Position numbers and translations under genes: made by a program. A DNA stretch of 64,000 nt from Gammaproteobacteria bacterium (GTDB lineage Bacteria; Pseudomonadota; Gammaproteobacteria; Burkholderiales; Burkholderiaceae_C), in contig JAHJWB010000021.1 in assembly GCA_018828125.1 (NCBI GenBank), forward strand, positions 62,001-126,000, read 5' to 3'. Below, one piece after another: positions 1 through 8,915 of this stretch. The notes beneath the pieces were generated by a model. The model was not told where the DNA came from and did no database searches. It was given only the letters and a program-made list of their open reading frames with translations. Position 1 is the stretch's first letter. Each line of letters opens with the position of its first letter.

Positions 1-1
1 C

Positions 2-409
2 ACGGCCGTGGTGGTACTGGCGTTAGGTTTGCTGGCTGTATTGACTTGGGAGCGCAGCGGAAATGTGTTGCCCTGGGCCGTGGTGCAACTGGGGGGTGCG
101 CTCGTCGTGCTGGCGTTGGCCGCGCTGCACCCGCGTGCGAAGGCCTTGTCGATTCATCTTGGCGCAGTCATCGGCTTGTATGCCTTAGCGAAATTGTTCG
201 AGGCGGCGGACCATGCTGTCTTCGAGGCCACATACGGATGGGTATCTGGCCACACCATCAAGCATCTGCTGGCCTCATTGGCGGCTTGGCCGGTGCTGTC
301 CTCCCTGAGGGCATTGCAAGTCGGCAGAGCCGCTGACAACTTGCAGGTCACTGCAGCCGTGCAGAATGGCGACCACTCTGGACGCGGCGCGCATCGGGCG
401 AGCGTCTGA
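2..409 (+). CDS. Membrane protein, C-terminal part (5' end outside window)
   Basis: The frame is open from the first bases of the window, so the start lies upstream. The visible ~135 residues contain about three hydrophobic segments (LALGLLAVLTW, WAVVQLGGALVVLALAAL, LGAVIGLYALAKLF). A conserved-looking stretch with DHAVF and SGHTIKHLLA follows, then a short polar tail. His residues spaced within membrane segments resemble the alkaline-ceramidase-like inner-membrane proteins annotated in Burkholderiales, but only the C-terminal part is visible, so that assignment is tentative. It ends 68 bp before the MFS/acyltransferase gene on the same strand. Confidence 0.6.
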   Translation, partial: TAVVVLALGLLAVLTWERSGNVLPWAVVQLGGALVVLALAALHPRAKALSIHLGAVIGLYALAKLFEAADHAVFEATYGWVSGHTIKHLLASLAAWPVLSSLRALQVGRAADNLQVTAAVQNGDHSGRGAHRASV

Positions 410-477
410 TGCACTGAAGCGCCACAACACGCCAACACCAACACAACTCAGCCCACCATCAGAAACGAGGAGAACGC

Positions 478-2412
478 ATGCAGCCGGAAACCCCCTCAAC
501 CAGTGCGCCCCCCGCGCACGAGGAACCCAACCAGTTTGCCCTCTTGCGACAGCGGCGGTTTGCGCCTTTTTTCTGGACGCAGTTTTCCGGTGCGGCCAAT
601 GACAACCTGTTCAAGTTTGCATTCACCGTGATGGTGACCTACCAGCTCAGTGTGTCGTGGCTGCCACCGGCCATGGCAGGGTTGGTGATCGGGGCGCTGT
701 TCATCCTGCCATTCGTGCTGTTTTCGGCTACCAGCGGGCAGCTGGCGGACAAGTACGACAAGAAGCGCCTGATCGTGTTTCTCAAGCGACTTGAGATCGG
801 CATCATGGTCTTGGCGGCCTGGGGATTCTTCAGCGCCAACGTACCGGTGCTGCTGGCGTGCATTTTTCTGACGGGGGTGCAGTCCACGCTGTTCGGCCCC
901 GTCAAATTCGCCTACATGCCGCAGGTGCTGAACGAGCGTGAGCTGACCGGTGGCAATGGCATGGTCGAAATGGGAACCTTCGTCGCGATTTTGCTGGGCA
1001 ATGTGGCGGGCGGGCTGATCATCGCGGTGCCAGAGATTGGCGCGCACCACGTGGGGTTCGCGTGCGTGGGGATGTCCATCGTCGGGCGCCTCGCTGCCGA
1101 GTACATCCCCACAGTGCCTTCGACCGACCCGGGCCTCAGGATCAACTGGAACCCCTTCAGCGAAACATGGCGCAACCTGAAACTGGCGCACCAGAACATC
1201 GTGGTGTTCCGCTCGCTGCTGGGCATCAGCTGGATGTGGTTCTTCGGCGCTGTTTTCCTTTCTCAGTTTCCGAGCCTGGCCAAGGATGTGCTGCACGGCA
1301 ATGAGCAGGTGGCTTCGCTGCTGTTGGTTGTGTTCTCGGTCGGCATCGGCATTGGGTCGCTGCTGTGCGAGGTGCTGTCGCGCCGCCATGTCGAGATCGG
1401 CCTGGTGCCACTCGGCGCCATCGGGATGAGCGTCTTCTCCATCGATCTGTACTTTGCCGCGCGCAGCTTGCCCCCTGCTGAGATGATGGGCGTCTCAGCG
1501 TTCATTGCGCAAAGCGCGCACTGGCGCGTGATGTTGGACCTGGGACTGCTCAGCCTGTTTGCTGGCCTGTACAGCGTTCCCATGTATGCGCTGATCCAGA
1601 TGCGCAGCCAGCCCACACACCGCGCGCGCATCATTGCGGCCAACAATATCCTGAACGCGCTGTTCATGATTGCCAGCTCCCTCATCGCTGGCTCCCTGCT
1701 GGGTGCGGGCTTCACGGTACCGCAGATATTCCTCTTCACCGGCCTGGCCAATGCGGTGGTGGCGTGCTACATCTTCATGCTAGTGCCCGAATACCTCCTG
1801 CGCTTCGTGGCCTGGATGTCATCGCGGTTTGTTTACCGTTTCAAGGTGCAGGGCGACGAAAACCTGCCAGCGCAGGGGGCTGCCATCCTGGCGTGCAACC
1901 ATGTGAGTTTTATCGATGCCGTGCTGCTCATGGCTGCCAGCCCCCGACCCATCTATTTTGTGATGGATCACCGAATTTTTCGTGTCCCATTGCTGGGTTG
2001 GCTGTTCCGCCTGGCAAAGGCCATCCCGATTGCTCCCTACAAGGAAGACCCCAAGACCTACGAAGCCGCTTTTGATCGAGCAGCGCAGGTGCTGCGCGAG
2101 GGTGACTTGCTGGCGATCTTTCCTGAAGGCGGCATCACCAAGGACGGGCAGTTGCAGGAGTTCAAAGGCGGCATCATGAAGATCATCGAGCGCGCGCGCG
2201 AAGAGGGCATCGAGGCCCCGGTAATCCCCATGGCGTTGACCAACCTGTGGGGCTCGTATTTCAGCCGTATCGAGCAGGGTGGCGCCATGGTGCGGCCCTT
2301 CCGCCGGGGTTTCTTCAGCCGGGTGGGGCTGAACGTAGGCCTCGCTGTGGGTCCCCGTGATGTGCAGCCGACCATGCTGCGCGAACGCGTGCAGACCTTG
2401 CTGGCCCGCTGA
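478..2412 (+). CDS. MFS transporter fused to 1-acyl-glycerol-3-phosphate acyltransferase (LplT-PlsC type)
   Basis: The protein has 644 residues. Residues ~20-435 form a 12-segment major facilitator domain resembling the lysophospholipid flippase LplT. Residues ~440-640 form a PlsC-type acyltransferase. The catalytic HX4D motif is visible as NHVSFID near residue 475, and the phosphate-binding FPEGG motif is near residue 547. The family role is to flip lysophospholipid across the inner membrane and re-acylate it. In E. coli, LplT and the Aas acyltransferase/acyl-ACP synthetase are separate proteins; here no acyl-ACP synthetase domain follows. The start is supported by a GAGGAGA ribosome site just upstream. 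The fusion is known in other Proteobacteria and is not a frameshift artefact. Confidence 0.92.
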   Translation: MQPETPSTSAPPAHEEPNQFALLRQRRFAPFFWTQFSGAANDNLFKFAFTVMVTYQLSVSWLPPAMAGLVIGALFILPFVLFSATSGQLADKYDKKRLIVFLKRLEIGIMVLAAWGFFSANVPVLLACIFLTGVQSTLFGPVKFAYMPQVLNERELTGGNGMVEMGTFVAILLGNVAGGLIIAVPEIGAHHVGFACVGMSIVGRLAAEYIPTVPSTDPGLRINWNPFSETWRNLKLAHQNIVVFRSLLGISWMWFFGAVFLSQFPSLAKDVLHGNEQVASLLLVVFSVGIGIGSLLCEVLSRRHVEIGLVPLGAIGMSVFSIDLYFAARSLPPAEMMGVSAFIAQSAHWRVMLDLGLLSLFAGLYSVPMYALIQMRSQPTHRARIIAANNILNALFMIASSLIAGSLLGAGFTVPQIFLFTGLANAVVACYIFMLVPEYLLRFVAWMSSRFVYRFKVQGDENLPAQGAAILACNHVSFIDAVLLMAASPRPIYFVMDHRIFRVPLLGWLFRLAKAIPIAPYKEDPKTYEAAFDRAAQVLREGDLLAIFPEGGITKDGQLQEFKGGIMKIIERAREEGIEAPVIPMALTNLWGSYFSRIEQGGAMVRPFRRGFFSRVGLNVGLAVGPRDVQPTMLRERVQTLLAR

Positions 2413-2441
2413 AAAGAACGACTTCCGGGGTGCGCAGGGTT

Positions 2442-2489
2442 GTGGGACGCGGCGCCGCCGTATGACCGGACGACGGCCCCCCGTCCCAC
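2442..2489. repeat. Inverted repeat in the spacer after the LplT-PlsC gene
   Basis: GTGGGACG (2442-2449) pairs with CGTCCCAC (2482-2489) around a GC-rich 32-nt loop that can fold further. There is no T-run, so it is not a clear intrinsic terminator. It may be a structured 3' end. Confidence 0.35.
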
Positions 2490-2553
2490 ATTGGCGGGGT
2501 AGGGTGTGGTCTACGGTGACTTCTTTGCCAACGCATTGCAAAGGAGACAGACC

Positions 2554-3402
2554 ATGGCTTACTCCATCACCCAGGCTCGAACCCTGCTGACCGCGGCCGA
2601 ACTGGAGCTTTTTGACCAGAGCCGCGCGGACCCCATCAAGGCACTGACGCTTGCGCGGCTGCGCGGCAAGGTTACCCGGGCGCGCACCTTGCGCGACAAA
2701 TACCGTGACCTCTTTCGCCGCCAGACAGTGGCCGTGCGCGGCGCATCGTCCACCAAGGGGCGGTCGCCCGTGGGCGCCGACAATGAGCGGACACAGCGCA
2801 AGGCCGACATCCTGCAAGAGGTGTTGGGGCGCTTTGAAGCCCGTGTCGCCCAACTGGAGGCGCGCGAAGAACGCGAAAGTCAAAGCAGGAGCGCAGCCAG
2901 TCCCCAGCGAAGGGCTCCAAAGCCCGCCGCCAAAAAATCCGCGGCTGCTAAAACACCCGTGAAGCAAGCGGCAAAAAAGTCTGCTACCCCCACCGCGCGC
3001 AAGAGCGCCAGCAAGACGGCAACCAAAGCGCCATCGTCTACCACCGCGGTGGCCAGTGCCGCATCGGGTCACACCACAAAGTCCGCAGGTAGCAAGACCG
3101 ACGCGGGCAAAACGCCGGTGGGCCCAGTCGCTACGGAGACGCAGGCCGCCAGCCCCGCCCGTCCTGAACCGCTGCTGGCGGCCGTACTGAACCAGCACGC
3201 CACCCGCTCGTCCAAGGCGCCGTCGGACAAGGCGCCCACGGCCAACGGAAAAGCGCATGCACCACTGGCCCATGCGCCCATTGACATGGTTCCTGCCGCG
3301 TTGCGGGGCAACCCGCTCAAGCAGGCGCCTGGCCAGATCGCGATTCACGCGCACCAGGGCTCTGCCGTGCGCCGTGCCCAGGGCAAACGCGACAGCCGTT
3401 GA
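2554..3402 (+). CDS. Lys/Ala-rich protein with histone H1-like tail, function unknown
   Basis: The protein has 282 residues from the ATG preceded by AAAGGAGA; an in-frame start 48 bp upstream lacks a comparable site. Residues 1-105 are a charged, helical region (AELELFDQSR, RGKVTRARTLRDKYRDLFRRQ) with a predicted coiled-coil stretch (DILQEVLGRFEARVAQLEARE). Residues ~110-240 are low-complexity Lys/Ala/Pro/Thr with repeated AAKK-like motifs, reminiscent of bacterial histone H1-like nucleoid proteins. A short conserved C-terminus follows (PIDMVPAALRGNPLKQAPG). Nucleic-acid binding is an inference from composition only; no named family is recognised. Confidence 0.7.
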   Translation: MAYSITQARTLLTAAELELFDQSRADPIKALTLARLRGKVTRARTLRDKYRDLFRRQTVAVRGASSTKGRSPVGADNERTQRKADILQEVLGRFEARVAQLEAREERESQSRSAASPQRRAPKPAAKKSAAAKTPVKQAAKKSATPTARKSASKTATKAPSSTTAVASAASGHTTKSAGSKTDAGKTPVGPVATETQAASPARPEPLLAAVLNQHATRSSKAPSDKAPTANGKAHAPLAHAPIDMVPAALRGNPLKQAPGQIAIHAHQGSAVRRAQGKRDSR

Positions 3403-3514
3403 TCCAACTGATACACCGGAGCTTGGCTGCGGTGTGTGGAAGGCAGGGCGTCAGATGGCTGCCAGCGTGGCCAACTGCGCCCAGCGTGCGCACTCGGTGT
3501 CGGTAACGTGCTGG

Positions 3515-4531
3515 TCAGCCGTTGCGAAAAAGAAAGCTGTAGGCGTTCAACGCCGGCACCCCTCCCAGGTGCGCATACAACACGCGAGAGCCTTCGGGGA
3601 ATTCGCCTTTGCGCACCATGTCGATCATGCCGTGCATGGACTTGCCTTCATACACCGGGTCGGTCAGCATCCCTTCCTGGCGTGCGCACAGGCGGATGGC
3701 TTCCAGCGTGCCCTCGTTGGGCAGACCGTACTCGGGGCCGCCGTAACGCGTGTCCAGCACCACGTCCTCAGCCGTGATCTCCTGGCCCAGTTCTACGAGC
3801 TTGGCGGTGTTCTGCGCGATGCGCAGGATCTGCGCATGGGTCTTGTCCGGCTTGGCCGAGGCGTCGATCCCGATCACCTTGCGGGCGCGGCCATCAGCGG
3901 CAAAGCCCACCACCATGCCGGCCTGCGTGCTACCGGTAACTGAACATACGACGATGTAGTCAAACTGGAACCCCAGCTCCGCCTCTTGCTGGCGCACCTC
4001 TTCAGCAAAGCCGACGAAGCCCAGCCCGCCGTACGGGTGCTCGGAGCAACCCGCCGGGATGGGGAAAGGCTTGCCACCGGCCTTTCTTACGTCTTCCATG
4101 GCCTGCTCCCAGCTGGGGCGGATGCCGATGTCAAAACCGGCTGCATCCAGCCGCACATCGGCGCCCATGATGCGGCTCATCTCGATGTTGCCCACGCGGT
4201 CGTACACGGCGTCGGAGTAGTTCACCCAGCTCTCTTGCACCAGCACGCACTTCATGCCCAGATGCGCGGCCACGGCAGCCACTTGGCGCGTCTGGTTGGA
4301 CTGGATGCCGCCGATGGACACCAGTGTGTCGTAGCCGCCGGCAATGGCCTCGGGGATGAGGTATTCCAGCTTGCGCGTCTTGTTGCCGCCAAAGGCCAGG
4401 CCTGAGTTGCAGTCCTCGCGTTTGGCATACAGGTGCACCTTGCCGCCGAGGTGGGCTGACAGACGCGGCAGCGCCGTGATGGGCGAGGGCCCGAAGGTGA
4501 GCGGGTGGCGGGGGAATTTCTGCAGGTTCAT
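3515..4531 (-). CDS. acdS: 1-aminocyclopropane-1-carboxylate deaminase
   Basis: This PLP enzyme converts ACC, the plant ethylene precursor, to 2-oxobutyrate and ammonia. It has 338 residues, the usual length. The PLP lysine is K51 in FGGNKTRK. Y294, E295 (DPVYEGKS) and L322 (AHLGG), which separate true ACC deaminases from D-cysteine desulfhydrases, are all present at the expected numbers. The start at 4531 matches the family N-terminus and has a GGAAAA site upstream; an in-frame start 66 bp earlier would give an atypical extension. It is divergent from the Lrp-type gene at 4702, the classic acdS-acdR arrangement of plant-associated Proteobacteria. It suggests a plant- or rhizosphere-associated lifestyle. 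Confidence 0.95.
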   Translation of the reverse strand: MNLQKFPRHPLTFGPSPITALPRLSAHLGGKVHLYAKREDCNSGLAFGGNKTRKLEYLIPEAIAGGYDTLVSIGGIQSNQTRQVAAVAAHLGMKCVLVQESWVNYSDAVYDRVGNIEMSRIMGADVRLDAAGFDIGIRPSWEQAMEDVRKAGGKPFPIPAGCSEHPYGGLGFVGFAEEVRQQEAELGFQFDYIVVCSVTGSTQAGMVVGFAADGRARKVIGIDASAKPDKTHAQILRIAQNTAKLVELGQEITAEDVVLDTRYGGPEYGLPNEGTLEAIRLCARQEGMLTDPVYEGKSMHGMIDMVRKGEFPEGSRVLYAHLGGVPALNAYSFLFRNG

Positions 4532-4657
4532 GGCGGTTTTCCGGTCGATGGAAGGGAACAGGGCGGGTGCAAGGCTGGGGGCTTGCAGTTCCTTCATCGT
4601 AGAAAAACACGCGTGTCAAGTGGTTGCGAATTTCTCGCTGATTTCAGACATTTTGTT

Positions 4658-4670
4658 TTCTGAATCAGAA
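4658..4670. promoter_or_regulatory. Candidate AcdR operator
   Basis: A perfect 13-bp palindrome, TTCTGA-A-TCAGAA, lies in the 170-bp AT-richer spacer between acdS and acdR, 31 bp before the regulator start. Lrp-family regulators bind such dyads. The position fits autoregulation and control of acdS. This is inference; no binding data are available. Confidence 0.5.
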
Positions 4671-4701
4671 TGCAGGCGATCAAAATTTCTTGAAAGAAGC
4701 A

Positions 4702-5217
4702 ATGTGCGCAACAAAAGTTCGCTCCAAGAATGCACCACAGGCCGATGTCTCTGCCGAGCTGGACCGTACCGACAAAGCCATCCTGCGGCAGCTGCAACGC
4801 GACGCTTCGCTATCCAACGTCGCGCTGGCCGAGAAGGTGCATCTGAGCCCGCCCGCCTGCCTGCGCCGGGTCGAACGCCTCAAACGCCTGGGGTTGATTG
4901 ATGGGGTGGTGGCGCTGCTCAACCCCAAGGCTGTGGGGGCGGGCATGCTGGTGATGATTGGCGTGGTGCTGGACCGCTCCACGCCCGAGTCATTTGCCGA
5001 GTTTGAAAAGGCCGCAGCCAAGGTGTCCGGCTGCATGGAATGTCACGTGGTCACCGGCGAGTTCGATTACTTCATGCTGGTGCGCACGCGCGACAACGAC
5101 AGCTTCAACCGCCTGCATGCCGAGCAATTGCTCTACCTGCCGGGCGTGCGGCAGGTGCGGTCGTTCATGGTGCTTCGCAATGTGCTGTCGACGACGGAGC
5201 TGCCGCTGGCGGTGTAG
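4702..5217 (+). CDS. acdR: Lrp/AsnC-family regulator of ACC deaminase
   Basis: The protein has 171 residues from the ATG at 4702, which has AAAGAAG a few bases upstream; a TTG 12 bp earlier is an alternative. Residues ~18-80 are the AsnC helix-turn-helix (LDRTDKAILRQLQRDASLS, LSPPACLRRVERLKRLG). Residues ~85-160 are the RAM effector-binding domain (VSGCMECHVVTGEFDYFMLV). It is divergent from acdS, so by family precedent it activates acdS and senses a leucine-like effector. Confidence 0.88.
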   Translation: MCATKVRSKNAPQADVSAELDRTDKAILRQLQRDASLSNVALAEKVHLSPPACLRRVERLKRLGLIDGVVALLNPKAVGAGMLVMIGVVLDRSTPESFAEFEKAAAKVSGCMECHVVTGEFDYFMLVRTRDNDSFNRLHAEQLLYLPGVRQVRSFMVLRNVLSTTELPLAV

Positions 5218-5227
5218 CGGCTGGGTT

Positions 5228-5334
5228 TAATAGCTATGAAAACAGGAGCTGATAGCGCTGATTCGTATGACTTCTCAATAGATTTGTATCTGAAAGCGGC
5301 GTAAATAGAGCGCGAGCAGCTACTGTTTTTGATG
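5228..5334. repeat. Degenerate copy (or two opposed ends) of the dispersed palindromic repeat
   Basis: The acdR to enoyl-reductase spacer holds AATAGCTATGAAAACAGGAG and TGATAGCGCT at its left. At its right, AGCAGCTACTGTTTTTGAT reads like the same end on the other strand. The core AAGCGCT palindrome is eroded. It lies between two converging genes. Confidence 0.5.
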
Positions 5335-5341
5335 CAAGGTT

Positions 5342-6532
5342 TCAGGCCTGCGTTTCGACCTCAAAACTCAACCCCGCATTCGCCTGCAACCGCGCGATCA
5401 GCGGGTCACCCATCGCGGGTGCCGTGGTCCAGATGCCGCCGGGCGTTGCGGTGGCATCCTGCAGCAGGCACACGGCCGCTTCTGCAATCATCTTGGAGGT
5501 GGACCCGTAGCCCGGGTCGCGGTCACCCTTCACGCCCACGCGCAGGGTGTTGCCTTCAGCGTCGGTGCCCAAGAACAGCACGTCGTAAAACCCGTTCTCG
5601 CGCTCTTCGCGCGAGGGGCCTTCGCCGGGCTTGGGGCCCTTGTCCGAACCCAATGACTTGTCGCCCGCCACCGCGTTGGCAATGGCTTCGCCTTTCTCGC
5701 CGGGGCCGGTGATGAGCATTTCGTCGTACACAAAGTCGGTGCCGTAGGCGTGCTGCAGCAAGAAGTTGGAGCGGTGCACGTTTCGGGTGTTGATGGCTGC
5801 CATCACGAAGGGGGCGACCCACATACCCTCACCCAGCGCCTCGTCCACCATGGGTTTGTTGCCCCACGGCTGGCGCGGGCCTTCAAAGCCGGGCGTGAGC
5901 GAGAAGGGGTTCTTCAGCAGGTCCAGCACGGCCGGATTGGCGGCGGAGGCGGCCATGGTGGCCTTCAGGCTGGCGGCGGTGCCGCCCGAGAAGGTGCCTT
6001 TCATCTTGCGCACCCGGCCGCGCACGCGGCTGGCGGGATGGCCGAATCGGGTTTTCATTTCCTTTTGCAGCAGGTACACGCCCAGGTCAAACGGGATGGA
6101 GTCAAACCCGCACGAGAACACGATGCGCGCGCCACTGGCCTTGGCCGTGGCTTCGTGGGCGTCGATCATGTGGCGCATCCAGGCGGGTTCGCCGCACAGG
6201 TCCACATAGTCCACCCCGGCCTTGGCGCAGGCGGCCACCAGTTCGTTGCCATAGAGCTGGTAGGGGCCCACGGTGGTCAGCACCAGACGGGTCTGGTCCA
6301 TCAGCGTTTGCAGGCTGGCGGGGTTGCTGGTGTCAGTCACGACCAGCGGGGTGTCGGCGGGGGCGCCCACTTCGTCGCGCACCGCGGCCAGCTTTTCGGC
6401 ATTGCGCCCGCCCATGGCCCAGCGCAGTCCGCTGCCGGTGGGGTAGCGCTTCAGCAGGTACTCGACCACCAGGCGGCCCGTAAAGCCGGTGGCACCGTGG
6501 ACGATGAGATCGAAGGGTTTGGTGGCGGTCAT
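5342..6532 (-). CDS. Saccharopine dehydrogenase-like / trans-acting enoyl reductase family oxidoreductase
   Basis: The protein has 396 residues. The N-terminal Rossmann motif is GATGFTG at residues 13-19 (DLIVHGATGFTGRLVVEYL), followed by a VDLCGEPAWMR segment and a C-terminal substrate domain. This is typical of the saccharopine dehydrogenase NADP-binding superfamily, which includes actinobacterial trans-acting enoyl reductases. The substrate in proteobacteria is unknown. The start at 6532 is chosen because GGAGACACC precedes it; the frame extends 99 bp further without such a site. It is transcribed alone, convergent with acdR. Confidence 0.85.
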   Translation of the reverse strand: MTATKPFDLIVHGATGFTGRLVVEYLLKRYPTGSGLRWAMGGRNAEKLAAVRDEVGAPADTPLVVTDTSNPASLQTLMDQTRLVLTTVGPYQLYGNELVAACAKAGVDYVDLCGEPAWMRHMIDAHEATAKASGARIVFSCGFDSIPFDLGVYLLQKEMKTRFGHPASRVRGRVRKMKGTFSGGTAASLKATMAASAANPAVLDLLKNPFSLTPGFEGPRQPWGNKPMVDEALGEGMWVAPFVMAAINTRNVHRSNFLLQHAYGTDFVYDEMLITGPGEKGEAIANAVAGDKSLGSDKGPKPGEGPSREERENGFYDVLFLGTDAEGNTLRVGVKGDRDPGYGSTSKMIAEAAVCLLQDATATPGGIWTTAPAMGDPLIARLQANAGLSFEVETQA

Positions 6533-6804
6533 GGGGGTGTCTCCGTGCAAGCGCGATGGGTGTTGTGGGTGGCAAGGCCAGGGTCGTGGCGGCGATTGTG
6601 AGAGACAAGCGTGCCGCCGTCTGTCGCCCATGTTCTGAGCGCCTCAAATCAACTCGAGGCTTTAAAGTCCATAAAAGTATCGAAAAACGATACCCTATAG
6701 CCAGTGGCACGCCACTGCGGTACACGGAGCCAGACGCATGGGTTGTGCCCGGCCACTATTCGCTCCGTGTTCAACCACGGGCCTGTGTGGCCCACCTCCT
6801 TTGT

Positions 6805-7302
6805 ATGTCCTCTACCGCTTCCCTCATCGTTCAGCGTGACACCCGTGCCTGGCAGTTGCAGGTGTGGGTTTCGTTCGGTATCGCCGTGTTTTTGTGCGCC
6901 GTGGGGCTGGCTTGGTTGCCAGGTCAGCAGCTGGAGCAGGCGTTCATGGTGATGGGTTATGTGTTCTGTCTTTCGGCTGCGTTTGTGCTGGCCAAGTTTG
7001 TGCGGGACAACGAAAGCGCCACGCGCCGCGGCGGTGGCGACACGCCAATGTGGAAGCTGGTGGTGTGGGGTGGATTCGCCGTGGCCATGGGGCTGACGGG
7101 GTGGGGCCTGCTGGGCATGGACATCAATATCACCTACAAGGCGTTTCTGGGCGTGAGCTGGTTGTACCTGATCACCACCGCGTTCACCCTGGCCAAGATG
7201 CTGCGCGACCGCCATGAGGCCGATCTGGCCGAAGCCCGCCTGCAAGGTCGCCGCGAGGCCGCTGCCGCACAGTCTGCAACGTCTGGTAACAACGCGAATT
7301 GA
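6805..7302 (+). CDS. YiaA/YiaB-type inner membrane protein
   Basis: The protein has 165 residues with four hydrophobic segments in two related halves (LQVWVSFGIAVFLCAVGLAW ... VMGYVFCLSAAFVLAKFVRD; VWGGFAVAMGLTGWGLL ... LGVSWLYLITTAFTLAKMLRD). The repeated '...FxLAKxxRD' end is the signature of the two-helix yiaA/B domain. The start at 6805 gives the expected short N-terminus; no strong ribosome site is seen. The Ala/Arg-rich tail is probably cytoplasmic. The function of the family is unknown. Confidence 0.82.
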   Translation: MSSTASLIVQRDTRAWQLQVWVSFGIAVFLCAVGLAWLPGQQLEQAFMVMGYVFCLSAAFVLAKFVRDNESATRRGGGDTPMWKLVVWGGFAVAMGLTGWGLLGMDINITYKAFLGVSWLYLITTAFTLAKMLRDRHEADLAEARLQGRREAAAAQSATSGNNAN

Positions 7303-7362
7303 AATCACTGCAGCGCAACCCTCAGCCTGGGCGATGCTCCCGGGTTGGTCTGAAACAAGCAA

Positions 7363-7391
7363 GCGCTGCGGCACCTGCCGTGCCGCAGCGC
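7363..7391. repeat. 11-bp perfect hairpin before the 7416 gene
   Basis: GCGCTGCGGCA (7363-7373) and TGCCGCAGCGC (7381-7391) form a perfect stem with a 7-nt loop, 24 bp before the start codon at 7416. An A-run rather than a T-run follows it. It is therefore either the 3' end of the upstream transcript without a U-tract or a 5' UTR structure for the downstream operon. Confidence 0.5.
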
Positions 7392-7415
7392 CAAAAATGA
7401 ACGAGGAATCCCATC

Positions 7416-7895
7416 ATGTCCAAGTCCCTTGCAAATAACCGATCCCTGAACGCCGCCCTGGCCCGTTGGTTGCTGGCCGCTGGCCTGCTCTGTGCGGTGG
7501 CCGTGTTGCCCGCGCGTGCCCAGAGCGAGGCATCGGCTGCGCTGTCCATGCTGCCCGTGGCATCCGTCGTCGGCACGGCCTCGGTGGCCTCTACTGCCGC
7601 AGGCGCTGTGGTGGCCTTGCCTGCAGCACTGTCGACCGCGGGTGCGGTGCTCACGGTCAAGACGGTGGAGGCCTCTGCCACCGGCACCGTGTATTTGCTG
7701 GAGCGTGCGTCCGATGGGGCGCAGGTCAGTGTTGAAGTGGCGGGCCGCGGCGTAGCGGCGTCGGCCCACGGCGTGGGCACGGTGGTGGCGTGCAGCGTGA
7801 TCGGGACCGGCGTCGTGTTGTCGGTGGCGGGCGAGGCGATTGCGTTCATTCCCAACGCCATTGGCCGTGCATTGCTGCACAACGAACGCCTGTGA
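7416..7895 (+). CDS. Exported Ala/Val/Gly-rich protein, function unknown
   Basis: The protein has 159 residues. The start has a CGAGGAA site upstream. The signal peptide is clear: basic start, hydrophobic WLLAAGLLCAVAVLP, cleavage region ARAQ|S near residue 36. The mature part is very rich in Ala, Val, Ser and Gly with two further hydrophobic stretches (VVGTASVASTAAGAVVALPA and VVACSVIGTGVVLSVAGEA), so it may be membrane-associated. Its stop codon overlaps the ribosome-site region of the DUF2145 gene, so the two are co-translated and probably work together in the periplasm. No family is recognised. Confidence 0.75.
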   Translation: MSKSLANNRSLNAALARWLLAAGLLCAVAVLPARAQSEASAALSMLPVASVVGTASVASTAAGAVVALPAALSTAGAVLTVKTVEASATGTVYLLERASDGAQVSVEVAGRGVAASAHGVGTVVACSVIGTGVVLSVAGEAIAFIPNAIGRALLHNERL

Positions 7896-7906
7896 GGGCC
7901 CGCACC

Positions 7907-8785
7907 ATGGAGTTTTCATCAATGATCCCTGTCCCCCTTGCGCCCACATCGCGGCCCGCCCCCCGCCGGGTGCCAACGCCGCTGGGCTGGGGCATTGCCC
8001 TGGTGGCGGGCGCGGCACTGTTCACCGCAACACAGGCCCAGGCCGGCCGCTCGTGCGAGGCGCGCAAGACCACGCCCCAAGTGGTGGAGCGCGGCATGAA
8101 ACTGGCCGAGCAGACCGCCGCCGCCCTGGACGCAGAACACACGCGCTCCGGCACCCGGGTGGTGGCGCTGGGGCGTGCAGGGCAGGACCTGAGCAAATAC
8201 GGCCTGCGCTATTCGCACTTTGGCTGGGCCTACAAAACCCCCGAGGGACCGTGGCGCGTGGCGCACAAGCTCAACGAGTGCGGCACGGCGGTCGGCCACC
8301 TCTACCGCCAGGGGCTGGGCGAGTTCTTTCTGGATGACCTGTGGCGCTACGAGGCGGTGTACGCCGTGCCCACGCCTGAGGTGCAGCAGCACCTGCTGGC
8401 CGTGCTGCAGGACACCGCCCGCACCCGCACGCTGCAGCAACCCGCGTACAGCATGGTCAGCTACGTGTGGGGCCGCAAATACCAGCAGTCCAACCAGTGG
8501 GCGCTGGAAACCCTGGCCGTTGCCATGGAGCCCACGACAGTGCAGACCCGCGACCAGGCGCAGGCATGGTTGCAGTTCAAGGGCTACACGCCCACCACGC
8601 TCAAGCTCGGCCCGCTCACGCGCATGGGCGGGCGCGTGGGGTCGGCCAACATTGCGTTTGATGACCACCCCGGCGAGAAGCGGTTTTCAGACCGCATCGA
8701 GACGGTCACGGTGGACTCGGTACTGACCTGGTTGCAGCGTGCGCAGTTGGCGGCGGTGCCTGTGACGCTCGCGATGAAAAATTGA
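7907..8785 (+). CDS. DUF2145 family exported protein
   Basis: The protein has 292 residues from 7907, where GAGGG lies eight bases upstream; an ATG at 7922 is possible. The N-terminus carries a signal (GWGIALVAGAALFTATQAQAG). The mature region begins with RSCEARKTTPQVVERGMKLAEQTAAALD and contains GRAGQDLSKYGLRYSHFGWAY, LNECGTAVGHLYRQGLGEFF and YSMVSYVWGRKYQQSNQW. These conserved His, Cys and Asn positions are typical of DUF2145, a beta-proteobacterial family that looks cysteine-peptidase or NlpC-like, although no activity is established. It is coupled to the upstream exported protein. Confidence 0.85.
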   Translation: MEFSSMIPVPLAPTSRPAPRRVPTPLGWGIALVAGAALFTATQAQAGRSCEARKTTPQVVERGMKLAEQTAAALDAEHTRSGTRVVALGRAGQDLSKYGLRYSHFGWAYKTPEGPWRVAHKLNECGTAVGHLYRQGLGEFFLDDLWRYEAVYAVPTPEVQQHLLAVLQDTARTRTLQQPAYSMVSYVWGRKYQQSNQWALETLAVAMEPTTVQTRDQAQAWLQFKGYTPTTLKLGPLTRMGGRVGSANIAFDDHPGEKRFSDRIETVTVDSVLTWLQRAQLAAVPVTLAMKN

Positions 8786-8787
8786 AT

Positions 8788-8836
8788 AAAAATGGGCTCT
8801 GGCGCTTATTTGATAAGCGCTTATAGCTATTAAAAG
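8788..8836 (+). repeat. Dispersed palindromic repeat, copy
   Basis: A near-canonical copy: GGGCTCTGGCGCTTATTTGA, then TAAGCGCT, then TATAGCTATTAAAA, starting right after the DUF2145 stop codon. The AGCGCTTA/TAAGCGCT arms can form a hairpin. Confidence 0.8.
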
Positions 8837-8915
8837 AGAAGCAATTTGCTTTGGTTGCCGCTTTTGAAGCGGTGGCCATGGTTTTATGAATCGTTCATTC
8901 GGAGAGGAGAAGGCC

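Noticed and set aside
1819..3354. A 511-codon minus-strand frame over the acyltransferase end and the Lys/Ala-rich gene
   Set aside because: It spans two plus-strand genes with good ribosome sites and motifs; no known protein pattern.
3413..3435. Small inverted repeat (ACACCG/CGGTGT) between the Lys/Ala-rich gene and acdS as a terminator
   Set aside because: The stem is only 6 bp with no T-run; too weak to annotate.
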